Position numbers and translations under genes: made by a program. This document shows, one piece after another, positions 8,769-17,852 of a stretch of 64,000 nt of DNA. The first letter of the stretch is position 1. Every line of letters starts with the position of its first letter. The notes beneath the pieces are model-generated. The model ran no database searches. It worked only from the letters and a program-made list of their open reading frames with translations, and was not told the DNA's origin. Location: the NCBI GenBank assembly GCA_963799455.1, contig CAWCXF010000007.1, positions 372,001 to 436,000 on the forward strand. Reading direction: 5' to 3'. Source of the stretch: CAWCXF01 sp963799455. GTDB taxonomy: Bacteria; Pseudomonadota; Alphaproteobacteria; Rhodobacterales; Rhodobacteraceae.

Positions 8769-9584
8769 CTACTGGCGGAGGAGATTCTTGACGTTGGCTT
8801 CGGTGATACGTTCGCCGTCGGACTCTAAGAAGTAGACGCGCTCCATGAAGCGGTCCAGCTCGCGGAAGTTTCCGTGCCATGGCTGGGCCATGAGGAGATC
8901 CGTCGCGGCGCGTTCGAGCACCACCGCGTTTTCGTCGACTTCGCCTTCAAGGGAAACTGGGCGCCCCACGCCATGGTCATCGAGGAGGCGGTTGAGGGCC
9001 CAGAGCGCGGCGCGAGGAACGTCGGTGGGACGCTCGCGGAGCGAGGGCAGGGTGAGCTCAAGGCGCGAGAGCCGGTAGTAGAGGTCGTGGCGGAACTGAC
9101 CGTCGCGCACCAAGGTGGGCAAGCTGTGGTCCGTCGCCGCCATCACGATGACGTTGCAGGGCTGTGGCGCTTCGTCGTCGTTGCGGCGATAGCGACCACG
9201 AATGACAGGACTGAGTCGCGCTTGGATCTCACGCGGCAAGGTCCCAACCTCGTCCAAGAAGAGCGTGCCTCCTTCGGCGCGAGCGATGGCGCCGCGGCGT
9301 TCGCGGGTACCGAAGAGATGAAGCGCGAGTACAGCCGGATCGCGTCCGCCGGTGGGCATCTTCACGAAGGGCGCTGTCCCGCCGTGCATCGCTTGGTGGA
9401 GTGCGCGCGCGAGGCCTTCTTTGCCCGTGCCGGGCTCGCCATGGATTAGCGCCGATGTTTTGTACGGCCGGTCCAGCATCCGATCCATCACATCGAGGAT
9501 GCGCTGAGAATCGGGGTGGGGCGCTCGGTACATGAGCACGAGCCTGAGCCAATCTCGCAAACCAGGGATCGAAGCAGCCGTCAT
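8769..9584 (-). CDS. AAA+ ATPase domain protein related to sigma-54 activators, without GAFTGA
   Basis: 271 residues forming a stand-alone AAA+ domain of the bacterial enhancer-binding class: Walker A GEPGTGKE (about 49-56), Walker B GGTLFLDEVG (about 104-113), sensor/arginine-finger region FRHDLYYRLSRLELTLPSLRER, and the C-terminal lid with PWHGNFRELDRFM. The loop that should carry GAFTGA reads LFGTRERRGAIARAEGG, so contact with sigma-54 is unlikely. There is no receiver domain and no HTH. The ATPase fold is clear; the role is open. It is divergent from the rhodanese gene 44 bases away. Confidence 0.8.
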   Translation of the reverse strand: MTAASIPGLRDWLRLVLMYRAPHPDSQRILDVMDRMLDRPYKTSALIHGEPGTGKEGLARALHQAMHGGTAPFVKMPTGGRDPAVLALHLFGTRERRGAIARAEGGTLFLDEVGTLPREIQARLSPVIRGRYRRNDDEAPQPCNVIVMAATDHSLPTLVRDGQFRHDLYYRLSRLELTLPSLRERPTDVPRAALWALNRLLDDHGVGRPVSLEGEVDENAVVLERAATDLLMAQPWHGNFRELDRFMERVYFLESDGERITEANVKNLLRQ

Positions 9585-9628
9585 CGTCAGTCTTCTATCA
9601 GAAAGCGGCGCCGGATCGGGAGGGAAGG

Positions 9629-10101
9629 ATGGCGATCGTGCAGACCAGGCGGTATGAACGGGAAATGAAACTGACGCCGGAAGAAGCCCTCGAGAAGATG
9701 GAAGACGAGGACTACGCCTATGTGGATGTCCGCTCGATCAACGAGTTCGAAGGGGGTCACCCAGTAGGGGCCTACAATATCCCCTTCAAACACATGCTCC
9801 CCGGCGGCATGGCGGACAACGAAGACTTCGTGGCAGTCATGGAGGCGAGCTTCGCTAAGGACGCGAAGCTCATCGTGGCCTGCAAGGCCGGAGGACGAGC
9901 AAAGCCGCCAAGGGGCTTCTGGATGCCGCCGGGTTTACGGATGTCTTGGACCAGTTCGCGGGCTTTTCCGGTGCGCGGGACCAGTTTGGCGCGACCCTGG
10001 AACCAGGCTGGCAGGCTGCTGGGTTGCCCATCGCCATCGAAGCGGAAGAGGGGCGGGACTATGCGTCCCTCGCGGAGAAAGCTGGGAAAGCCGCGCCCTA
10101 G
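9629..10101 (+). pseudogene. Single-domain rhodanese, frameshifted
   Basis: From ATG 9629 (or the ATG at 9665, MKLTPEEALEKM) the frame encodes a rhodanese: DYAYVDVRSINEFEGGHP, then the active-site loop VACKAGGR with the persulfide Cys. Just after it (about 9900) the frame shifts. The remainder is clear in another frame (SKAAKGLLDAAGFTDVLDQFAGFSGARD...EPGWQAAGLP) up to a TAG at 10099-10101. Length and motifs match short sulfurtransferases of the plastid/bacterial type. A single lost base would explain the break. Confidence 0.85.
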
Positions 10102-10262
10102 GAGCTTGATTCACAACCTGGGCTGGCCACTAGCGTGGCCGATCCGCCGCGCCTTTCGCGTCGCTACCACCTTGAATATGCCAGCATGTCCTGCGTACTA
10201 CCGACACAAAATTCACAACCCCTCGATCACACTCCTGTCAACCCAGGTTGTGAATCAAGCTC
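10102..10262. repeat. 161-bp element bounded by 21-bp perfect inverted repeats
   Basis: GAGCTTGATTCACAACCTGGG (10102-10122; shown in full because it is 21 nt only as positions 10102-10122) recurs as its exact reverse complement at 10242-10262. The match extends to about 24 positions with one mismatch. ATTCACAACC is also found inside, at 10211-10220. The element starts directly after the rhodanese stop and carries no gene. It could be a MITE or a very long terminator stem; no clear target duplication is visible. Confidence 0.7.
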
Positions 10263-10356
10263 TTCGGAAAAGGTTGGGTTTCATATGAAACCCGTCCCCG
10301 GATGAAACCGCGATGGCGCTCGACTGGAATGGAGATTCTGACTATGGTCCGCGCCC

Positions 10357-10999
10357 ATGAGTCACGACCCCATCTCCTTTCTGAGCGAAACCTTTCCTGC
10401 CCTTTTTGCCAAGGGAGTTGCCCAACTCGAAGCCAAAGCGGCGGCGGGTGACGCGGTGGCCAAGTCATCCCTGGAGGATGTCAAAGGCGCCACCGGTGGT
10501 GTGATTCTCCAGGTCGAAGGCGAAGGCGCCGTCTACCTCCGCGCCGACAACGGGACCATGGTCGTCCTCGACTCCGCCCCTGAGCCATCCGATGTGAAGC
10601 TCGCTGTCGCCGCTCCCGGAGCTGCCCTGCGTATGCTCCTCGGCGAAGCCGAAGATGCCGGCGAGCTTGAAGAGGCCAAGGCCGCCAGCCGCGCGGTGGG
10701 AACCGCCAGCAAGCGCCTTCAGGATGCCTTGGGCGCCGATAGCCTCGAGTTTCACCTCGTCGCGACGGAACGTTCCAGACCTTGGCAACATCACCATCAA
10801 GGTGGGTCTCAACGCCCCGGAGCCGCCGGCGGAACCTAAGTTCACCGCGACCATCGCGTTCGATGACCTCGAAGCTGCGCGAAACGGTGAGATCAACGTC
10901 CAGCAGCTCTTCTTGGGCGGCAAGCTCAAGATGACCGGCGACTACTCCCGCGCGCTTCAGCTCGGGATGTCGCTGATGGCGCAGATGCAGCAGCAGTAG
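10357..10999 (+). pseudogene. SCP2 sterol-binding domain protein, frameshifted
   Basis: ATG 10357 opens MSHDPISFLSETFPALF..., with an SCP2-type lipid-binding domain: GGVILQVEGEGAVYLRADNG, then a helix-rich part. At about 10765 the frame changes. The end reads NITIKVGLNAPEPPAEPKFT...LFLGGKLKMTGDYSRALQLG, the typical SCP2 tail, ending in MAQMQQQ and TAG at 10999. Combined length is about 213 residues. SCP2 domains bind acyl chains or sterols in a hydrophobic tunnel. Both halves keep coding character, so a single indel is likely. Confidence 0.8.
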
Positions 11000-11063
11000 G
11001 CCCTCGACAAGGCGAGGCCAACAACTCGCGAAGGGGCAGCGTCTGCTGTATCTTCGCAGACTC

Positions 11064-11984
11064 GTGTTCCGCGCTGCGTTCATTCTCATGCTCACCTCGT
11101 GCTCGGCCTACGGGTCGAACGCCCTGGAACCACGAACGCAGGAGCCACGAACGCAGGAGCCACGAACGGTTCCGTTCACCCAGGCTTCTGAGCTTGCGCA
11201 GAACCCACCGCGGCGGCACTGTCGAAGAAACCGCGCACGAAGACTCCCGTGTAGGCCGCTTGCGTTAAGCGCGAAGGAAGCTGAGCGCTTGGCGGGGCCG
11301 AGCACGGAACACACCGTCGACAAGTGGCGTCCTGCGGCACGTCGCTGTCGACGGCGCGGCCGCCGGCGTTTCTGTGACGGGCCCCGACGCGTGCCGGTGA
11401 GCGTCGGGCTTGAGCGGCAACGGCGCGACGAGCTGGACCTTGGAGTCCTCCGCAGCGCCGCTGAAGCCATCCGCGCCAAGGTCCGGCCGGAGTGGCTCGA
11501 AGCGATCAAACAGCTCGGGGTCGAGCCTCCGATCTACCCGCTGACTTGGCCCGTGGAAGACGGACACTTCGGACGAGGTGTCGGCACGGGGCGCTCGCGT
11601 TTCCGCGTACACCGTGGCGTCGATGTCACCGCTGAAGTCGGCACGCCGGTTCGCGTCGTGGCGTCAGGCTTGGTGCTCTACGCGGACAACGGCGTTCCAG
11701 GCTACGGCAACCTGCTCGTGGTGCTTCATGGCGGCGGCCAGGTGTCGTCGTATGCGCATCTGTCGGAAGTGCGCGTCGCCGCAGGCGGCGTCGTGAGGCG
11801 CGGCGACGTCGTGGCGCTGAGCGGAAACACCGGCATCTCGCGCGGGCCGCATCTGCACTTCGAGTGGCGTGAGGCGGGCCGCCCTGCAGACCCGATGCGC
11901 CGCATGTCCGTGCATCGCGTGCCGCCTTGGCTGCTCTCGCACTTCGAGTCGCACCCGCCTCGGCGACGACGCAAAGCGCGTTAG
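11064..11984 (+). CDS. M23 (LytM) peptidase lipoprotein, N-terminal half suspect
   Basis: A GTG at 11064 gives a lipoprotein signal (AAFILMLTSCSA). Residues 20-36 repeat QEPRT, from a 15-bp tandem DNA repeat at about 11122-11170. Residues 45-115 are extremely Arg-rich and are probably read out of frame. The C-terminal half is a full M23 zinc endopeptidase: HRGVD (Zn ligands His and Asp), VVASGLVLYADNGVPGYGN, and the second ligand motif GPHLHFEW. M23 enzymes cut peptidoglycan cross-links, here presumably from the outer-membrane side. The 3' end overlaps a minus-strand frame. Confidence 0.75.
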   Translation: MFRAAFILMLTSCSAYGSNALEPRTQEPRTQEPRTVPFTQASELAQNPPRRHCRRNRARRLPCRPLALSAKEAERLAGPSTEHTVDKWRPAARRCRRRGRRRFCDGPRRVPVSVGLERQRRDELDLGVLRSAAEAIRAKVRPEWLEAIKQLGVEPPIYPLTWPVEDGHFGRGVGTGRSRFRVHRGVDVTAEVGTPVRVVASGLVLYADNGVPGYGNLLVVLHGGGQVSSYAHLSEVRVAAGGVVRRGDVVALSGNTGISRGPHLHFEWREAGRPADPMRRMSVHRVPPWLLSHFESHPPRRRRKAR

Positions 11985-12707
11985 GTTCATTCTACGCCCG
12001 TCCCCAAGTGAACCTCTCAGAGCCGGGCCGCGGTAGGCCATGCCGACGGATCCACGTAGATAGAGCGGGCTGCCGAAGAGCTCCTCAGGGACAAACGCAT
12101 AACCCACGCGGACTTCGGCGAAGAGCATGGTGGAGCGGTTCACGACGAGCTCTACAGAACCCATCACGACAGCGGCGCCGAACACGTTGGTGGCGTTTGC
12201 ATCGGGAGTCGAGAGCACGCCGAAGGTCCCGAAGGCGCCTGCGTTGAGCGTGGTCATCGACGTGACCCGGGACGAAAGGCGAGGACCAAAGTCGAGACTC
12301 CCAACAACGCCGAGGTCGTCGCTGAACACTCCACCCTGGCCGACATACGAGCCTTCGCCGAGCCCAACAAAAGGCGTGAGCACTAATGAGACGTCCACCT
12401 TGCCGTCGGCATACACGAGAAAACGCATCGGGACTGAGAGGCCGCCACCGAAGCCGGTGCGAGTGCCGACGACGGCGCCGTAGTCGACGTGTGCGCGAAA
12501 GCCTAGGTTGAATCGCGAACTTGGCGCGACGGTGACGTCGATCCAAAACCCGGGCCAGCCCACGCCGCCGCTGATGACGATCTCGCCGTTGCCTTGGGTT
12601 CGACCGCCATGCACAGACAGCTCGTCGCCGGTGGGGCGAAGCTGAGCGCTCGCGGTGGAATCGGTGACCAGAACGGCGAGGAGAAGAACAACGGCGGAGA
12701 AGCGCAC
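11664..12707 (-). CDS. Exported beta-barrel-like outer-membrane protein
   Basis: Starts at ATG 12707 with a signal peptide (MRFSAVVLLLAVLVTDSTASAQ). Alternating beta-strand segments follow (NLGFRAHVDYGAVVGTRTGFGGG, VSLVLTPFVGLGEG, VNRSTMLFAEVRVGYAFVPEE, LRGSVGMAYR). The convincing part ends near 12017. The frame runs on to 11664 only by overlapping the M23 gene by 320 bases in antisense and becomes His/Arg-rich there, so the native stop is probably near 12017 with an indel just before it. Specific function unknown. Confidence 0.6.
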   Translation of the reverse strand: MRFSAVVLLLAVLVTDSTASAQLRPTGDELSVHGGRTQGNGEIVISGGVGWPGFWIDVTVAPSSRFNLGFRAHVDYGAVVGTRTGFGGGLSVPMRFLVYADGKVDVSLVLTPFVGLGEGSYVGQGGVFSDDLGVVGSLDFGPRLSSRVTSMTTLNAGAFGTFGVLSTPDANATNVFGAAVVMGSVELVVNRSTMLFAEVRVGYAFVPEELFGSPLYLRGSVGMAYRGPALRGSLGDGRRMNLTRFASSPRRVRLEVREQPRRHAMHGHAAHRVCRAARLTPLEVQMRPARDAGVSAQRHDVAAPHDAACGDAHFRQMRIRRHLAAAMKHHEQVAVAWNAVVRVEHQA

Positions 12708-12964
12708 GGTGTGGAGCGTACCAGCATTCCTGGGGCGCAGAGTGCCAGCGAGGAGGTCGGGGGGAACCGCGACTCATGGCTGAGGCGTTGCCAGCCCGCA
12801 CAGTTTGAGGCCCCCTGACGCAAGTTCCCACCCTGTGGGGGAGGCGCAGGCCCTAATAAACGATGTTCAATAGGGCTTTTGACTAGGATTCAATAAGCGG
12901 TTGTCGCTGGCACGACGCGTGCTTTGGCAACCCGTAGCGCAGCAAAGCGCCGATAGATCATCCC

Positions 12965-13724
12965 TTGGAGAACTACATGACGAACCCAATTCTTACTCGC
13001 CTGGCGCCCATCGCGCTCTCCTTCTGCCTCGCCGCAGGCTGTGCGAACGACACGGAGCCGACCGCCGAAGACTACGACGAGATCGCTCAAGGGGTCGCGC
13101 CGCTGATCACGCGAGACGTCCGCGGAAGCCTGGAGCTCAGCGCCGCCGTCGCGACCGGGGACACGCCTCTGTTTTTGTCTGCCAGCGCTGGAGGCACCTT
13201 CGAAGGACTCGATGGTGCGCTGTCCGTGGAGCTCTCCCTGATGTGCTCCACTGCCGAAGACGAGGCCCTTGACGTTTGTGACGAGACCACCGACCGCGCG
13301 GCGGTAGAGGGAAGCTTCGACGGGATGCTTGCCCTCGGGGGCTGGAGTGGCGCCATCGACGCGAACGCGAGCTGGGCCATCGACGGAACTCCAAAGCGAG
13401 ACCATCGAGGCGAGCGGTTCCGCGTCCGTGCATGCAGAGTCCACCTTTGTGAGTTTCCTGACCGGCGCGGAGCGTGAATACATGCTGGACGTGGAAGCGT
13501 CCTACGCGTTGACGGCTCCCCGAGATGACGTGTCGGCGCTGAGCGGATCGGCGACTGCGGAGATCTACGCGAGCCGCCTCGCGAGCGGCCGACAAGGAGA
13601 GAGCAGCGTCGAGTTTTCGGTGGAGGCCGAGCTCACCTTCACGGGCAACACGGCGACTCTCGTGCTCGACGGAGAGGCAAGCTACGTGATCAACCTGGAC
13701 AGCGGAGACGCCACGCGTCGATAG
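12965..13724 (+). pseudogene. Secreted lipoprotein, unknown, frameshifted once
   Basis: ATG 12965 begins a lipoprotein signal (ALSFCLAAGC-AND). The mature part is acidic, rich in Ser, Ala and Glu, with repeated beta-like runs (GSLELSAAV, GSFDGMLALGGWSG). At about 13385 the frame changes and the protein resumes as TELQSETIEASGSASVHAESTF...VEAELTFTGNTATLVLDGEASYVINLD, ending at 13724. The second part repeats the pattern of the first (VEASY...GEASY), suggesting one long repetitive beta protein of about 252 residues. Family not recognised. Confidence 0.7.
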
Positions 13725-13760
13725 CATCCGCGTCAGCGATGCGCCGAAGCTCGTTCCCGC

Positions 13761-14687
13761 TCAACTCTTCCGAAGCCAGCACAACAAGTGCGTGCAGAGC
13801 TCGCCCGGCGCTTCCAAAGGCACGAAGTGGCCGACGTCATCCAGCACCACCTCACGGAAGCCGGCGGGGTAGTAGCGAGTCTGCCCACGCGCGATCTTCG
13901 GATGGATGCAGCCATCCTCGCGGCCGTGCAGGTAGAGCATGGGGACGGGGCTCGGCGCGGTCTCCACGAAGCGTCGTGCGAAGTCTCCGAGGGGGCGAAA
14001 CATCGCGCGGTAGTAAGCGAGGGGTCCGGCGCCATCGCCCAAACCTGCAAGCACGACGTCGAGGTAGTTCGTGTCTGGCACAAATCTCGGCGACCACTTC
14101 GCCCGCAAGCGCAGGAGCCCGTCGCGGTTGAGCCCGCGTTCAGGGAGAAGCGGAAGCTGGAAAAGCGCCATGTAGCGGCTTCGAAGAAGCTGAGACGGAG
14201 AGCGCACAGTGTTGGTCAAGAAGACTCGCGGGTGCGGCACGGAAAGCGTCACCGCGTGCGTCAGTACGTCGGGGTGACGCGCCGCGATCTGATGAACGAC
14301 GGCGGCGCCCCAGTCGTGACCGACCAGCGCAGACCGCCGGCCCGACACTAAGCGTGTGAACGACGCCAAGCGCTCGGCGAGGCTGTCGAGGTCGAAAGGT
14401 CCTGACAAACGTGAGGGTCCATAGCCGGGCATCCACGGCGCGACGGCGCGGTATCCTTCGTCGGCGAGCAGGCGCATCGAGGGCGCAAAGGCGTGGGGTG
14501 CGTCGGGAAACCCATGGAGGAAGACGACGCTCGGCCCGCTGACGGGGCCACAAGCGATGTACGCCAGGCCCGCGAGGTCGGCGGGATGTTCTTCGAGGTC
14601 CACCCGCGATTTGTACACGAAATGGTCGTGGGCTGCTCCGGGCTCGTTGCCCTGATTGAAAGCCGGGTGAGCGAGCGCTGCGTTCAT
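13761..14687 (-). CDS. Alpha/beta hydrolase, epoxide-hydrolase-like
   Basis: 308 residues with the order of the epoxide hydrolase/haloalkane dehalogenase group: oxyanion motif HGFPDAP (about 54-60), nucleophile elbow GHDWGA with Asp as nucleophile, a cap domain of about 100 residues, the acid near HGREDGCI, and the catalytic His in DDVGHFVPLEAP. An Asp nucleophile excludes a Ser esterase. Substrate unknown. No signal peptide, so it is cytosolic. It is the last gene in the DUF1592-DUF1552 minus-strand run, with a 29-base gap. Confidence 0.85.
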   Translation of the reverse strand: MNAALAHPAFNQGNEPGAAHDHFVYKSRVDLEEHPADLAGLAYIACGPVSGPSVVFLHGFPDAPHAFAPSMRLLADEGYRAVAPWMPGYGPSRLSGPFDLDSLAERLASFTRLVSGRRSALVGHDWGAAVVHQIAARHPDVLTHAVTLSVPHPRVFLTNTVRSPSQLLRSRYMALFQLPLLPERGLNRDGLLRLRAKWSPRFVPDTNYLDVVLAGLGDGAGPLAYYRAMFRPLGDFARRFVETAPSPVPMLYLHGREDGCIHPKIARGQTRYYPAGFREVVLDDVGHFVPLEAPGELCTHLLCWLRKS

Positions 14688-14716
14688 CGCGTGTCGCCCA
14701 CCCGCTCATCCAAGGA

Positions 14717-16150
14717 TCAGCGCATTAGACCGCTGATGGGACCCCGGAGTTCACCGAGATCTTGGTCGATGCCGATCGACTGAAAGGCGGAGTTGATGAT
14801 GTGGCCCGTGTGCGCTCCGCGTGCAGTGATCTCTCGGTTCAAGTTCAGATCGGAACTACGACCTCCGATCAAACACGACATCCCGGATGAACCGAAGCCG
14901 TGCTGGCTGACACTTTCGAAGAGCATCACGGCGGCGGTGTTGTTGAGCAAAGGCTCGCCTGTCGCTGCATCCGTGATGGCTTTGAGATTGGCCAACAGAC
15001 GCGAGTACATCTTGACGTGCCAAGCAGAGTAGACGGTCTGATGGTGGACCCGCGACTGACCGTCCGAAGCGTTGTTGTGCGTCAGGTAGTGCATGTCTTC
15101 GGGTACGCCGCTAATTTCACTCAGCGACATCGCGCACTGCCACCACGAGAGCTGCCAGGCGACACTCCGCGTGAGGTCGCAGGCGAAGGCGAGGGCGATC
15201 ATGTCCGCAAAGATCTCGCCGCGGAGCGTTTCGTTTGACCAAGTCGCACCCTGGCTGGGCTCCGTGGGCATCGACATGCCCACACAGCCGTTTCCAGTGA
15301 CTCCAGGTCCAACGATGCCGGCGCTTGGACCCCCCACCGGACCGGGAATCAGCAGCGCGATCTTACGTTCAAGATCACGAATCGCCTCGAAGTGTTCCTC
15401 GATCCGTGACCAGTCCGCCCGGCTGACGATGGTGCGGAGGCTGGCTGCACGCTGCGCAGCCACGTCGAGGACCGAACGGTTCTGCTCCAAGATCCGACCC
15501 ATGGCGCCAGGCGTAGGCGCCGGAGGAGGGGTCGTGCACGGCATCGGGTCGCATGAAGATGGCGGGGTCGAAGGTGCCGGTGGCGCTGTCACTCCAGTGA
15601 AGAGTTGCTCCCAAGCAGCCAGTGGTGATTCGGTGTGTGTCAGCGCACCGTTCCCGTCGTGCGACATATTGGCGCCCTTGCCGGCGCCTCCGTATCCGTT
15701 TCTCTGACCGGCGGGCCGGGTCTGAGTGCTGAGGCGCAACGATGGGATGGTGGTCTGGCCCGCAAAATGTTGCGCCACGATCTGGTCGCTGGTGATCGCT
15801 TGGATCGCTCCGCCGGTGGTGGGCGTCGATACGCCGGCCATCATCGGGCTGATCACAGACTTGTGGAAGGCTCCATTCCGATGCGCCGGGCCCGAACCAG
15901 CTGGAAGGTCGATGCCCTTGATGACCGCCACGTCTTCGATGACACCATCGTCACGGAGCGGGTCAAACATCCCATCGTTTCGCCCATTGGCGGTGGGCTG
16001 TGAGATGCCCTGGACGGCGATGACGTATCGCATCGGACCGGTCTGGGCTTTGGCCGAGCGAGGAATCATCGCCTCCAGCATGGGAAGTGAAACAGCGAGC
16101 CCGCCAGCACCAGCCAGGAACGTGCGCCGCGAAATTCGTTTGCCAACCAT
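14717..16150 (-). CDS. DUF1552 protein with Tat signal
   Basis: 477 residues. The N-terminus is a twin-arginine signal (KRISRRTFLAGAGGLAVSLPM), so it is exported folded and probably binds a cofactor or metal. The DUF1552 body shows VIAVQGISQPTANGRNDGMF, VIKGIDLPAG...HRNGAFHKSV and a Pro-rich loop at about 190-213. DUF1552 genes are regularly found right behind DUF1592 lipoprotein genes, as here: the start overlaps the upstream stop as TGATG. No activity is established for the family. Confidence 0.88.
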   Translation of the reverse strand: MVGKRISRRTFLAGAGGLAVSLPMLEAMIPRSAKAQTGPMRYVIAVQGISQPTANGRNDGMFDPLRDDGVIEDVAVIKGIDLPAGSGPAHRNGAFHKSVISPMMAGVSTPTTGGAIQAITSDQIVAQHFAGQTTIPSLRLSTQTRPAGQRNGYGGAGKGANMSHDGNGALTHTESPLAAWEQLFTGVTAPPAPSTPPSSCDPMPCTTPPPAPTPGAMGRILEQNRSVLDVAAQRAASLRTIVSRADWSRIEEHFEAIRDLERKIALLIPGPVGGPSAGIVGPGVTGNGCVGMSMPTEPSQGATWSNETLRGEIFADMIALAFACDLTRSVAWQLSWWQCAMSLSEISGVPEDMHYLTHNNASDGQSRVHHQTVYSAWHVKMYSRLLANLKAITDAATGEPLLNNTAAVMLFESVSQHGFGSSGMSCLIGGRSSDLNLNREITARGAHTGHIINSAFQSIGIDQDLGELRGPISGLMR

Positions 16151-17824
16151 CAGTTTTCCTCCGTCACGCGATGGCGGAAGGCCTCGCTGCTGACCAAATC
16201 AAGTACCAGGCCCAAGAAGTCGTCTCCGTTGTCTGAGAAGCGCGATTCAAGTGTTGCGAGGGCGGCTTCGTCGGAGTCGCCGCTTCCGCCAAAGCGCGCT
16301 TGTCGACCCACCACGAAGCGAAAGTAGTGTTCGAGGAAGCAGGCCTGGATGAGTCCTTCGCGAATCAACACGGCACCGAGCTCGGCGGGCCCGGCGAAGT
16401 CATTGCCACGAACCGTATCCGTCCCCCTCAATCGCGCAGCTCGGGTTGAGCTCTTCGCGGTCTCGGTACACCCCCAGCGCCTCGTAGTTTTCAAGTCCGA
16501 ACCCGATGTAGTCCATCTGCCGGTGACAGCCCTGGCATTCGGGGTTGTCGACCATGTTCCACCATTCCGACTTACAGCTTCCAGGATCCGTGGTGACGTT
16601 CATGATGGCCTGAAGGTTGTTGGGGGCTACGACTTCGGAACAGGTGAGACGACGGAGCACCGCATTGCCGCGGCGCGACGGCGAGGTGTCGACGGCCGTG
16701 GTTCCCACGGTCAGAAATGTCCCGTGCGAGAGAAGGCCCGCCCGCCCATCGGCGTAGGCCACCCATCCTTCTTCGGCGATGGGTCCCATTCCGTAGTGCA
16801 TCGCGAGTCGCGGCGTCACGTAGGTTTCGTCTTCGGTGAATAGGTCGGACCAAGGTCGAGGCGCGCCGAAGAGCACGCGCTCGACGAGCTTGAAGGACTC
16901 CTGGCGCAGATCCGCCTCGAGCTCCGCATCGTCGCCGAGGTAGGCCTGTTCGTACCCCAGCCACATCGCGTGAATGCGCGCCACCTGCTCAAGGGCGCGT
17001 GAGTCGGTCATCATGCGAACGGCCTGTGCACGAATCCCCGCGGGCGTCGAAAAACCACGCTCTGCGACACGGTCGAGGAGCGCCGCGTCGGGGCCTCGGC
17101 CCCAAAGCAAGAAGGCGATGCGCGAAGCGAGTTCGTACTCCGACAGGCGCATCACATGCGCCGCGCTCGTACGAACCGTGCCTTCCAGATGGTAGAAGAA
17201 CTCCATGTCGAGGAGCAGGGCCCGGAGCGCGAGGCGCACGCCCACGTAGAAGTCGTCGGCGGCTTCGGCTTCGGCCAAAAGTCCATCCCGATATACATCG
17301 ATGTGGTCTTGAGAGAGCGGGTGCCGAAGGAGCAAGCGGCCAACGTCGTGGAGAAACTCTTCAAAGCATATGGCGTCATCGGGACTTGCGGGCGAGCACG
17401 GAACCAACGCTTGCACTTCGCTGTCGCTCATGGCGGCGACGACGCGCATCGAGAATTCCACGAGGGAGTTCTGGAGCGGAGACTCGGGTGGGCTGTACAC
17501 CGCTTCGCCCAGCTGCTCCATCGCGTCGTTGTCGAATGGACTGGCGTCCTCTCGGCCGACGGATTCTCCAAGGGGCCAGTAGGTGTCGAACAGCCGCTGT
17601 TCGATCGTCACGCCAAGGGCTTGCTCGAGGGTAAGCTTGGCCTCCCGAGCGCTCAGACGGCGGAGCGGTGCATAACCGAGACCGACGGGTGAGGCGAGGG
17701 CGTCTTCGCCGAGCTGCGGCGGTCGAGTTTCGATGTCTTCGACGCCGGGGACGCTTTCGGCGTCGCCGATTTGGCCTGTGCACCCTGCACTGAGCATCAG
17801 AAATATTGGAATGAGTCTTCGCAT
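16150..17824 (-). pseudogene. DUF1592-family lipoprotein (DUF1587-1592-1588-1585), one homopolymer frameshift
   Basis: ATG 17824 starts a lipoprotein signal (IPIFLMLSAGC-TGQ). Order: DUF1587-like LSAREAKLTLEQALG, DUF1592 YELASRIAFLLWGRGPDAALL, DUF1588 with CQGCHRQMDYIGFGLENYEALG (a CxxCH heme-binding motif), then DUF1585 HYFRFVVGRQARF...LVSSEAFRHRV in another frame up to the TGA at 16150. The break falls on the C5 run at 16423-16427 (G5 in the gene). Removing one base restores IEGTDTVRGNDFAGPAELG. Whole length is about 557 residues, normal for the family. Its stop overlaps the DUF1552 start (TGATG). Confidence 0.88.
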
Positions 17825-17852
17825 CTTGTTTCCTTGCCTATTGGCTCACGAA

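Noticed and set aside
11664..11990. C-terminal extension of the barrel protein over the M23 gene
   Set aside because: The antisense of a conserved peptidase domain; the residues are His/Arg-rich and unlike a barrel.
12850..12880. Hairpin GCCCTA...TAGGGC followed by TTTT as a terminator
   Set aside because: It lies between two divergent gene starts, where a terminator has no obvious gene to serve; stem is short.
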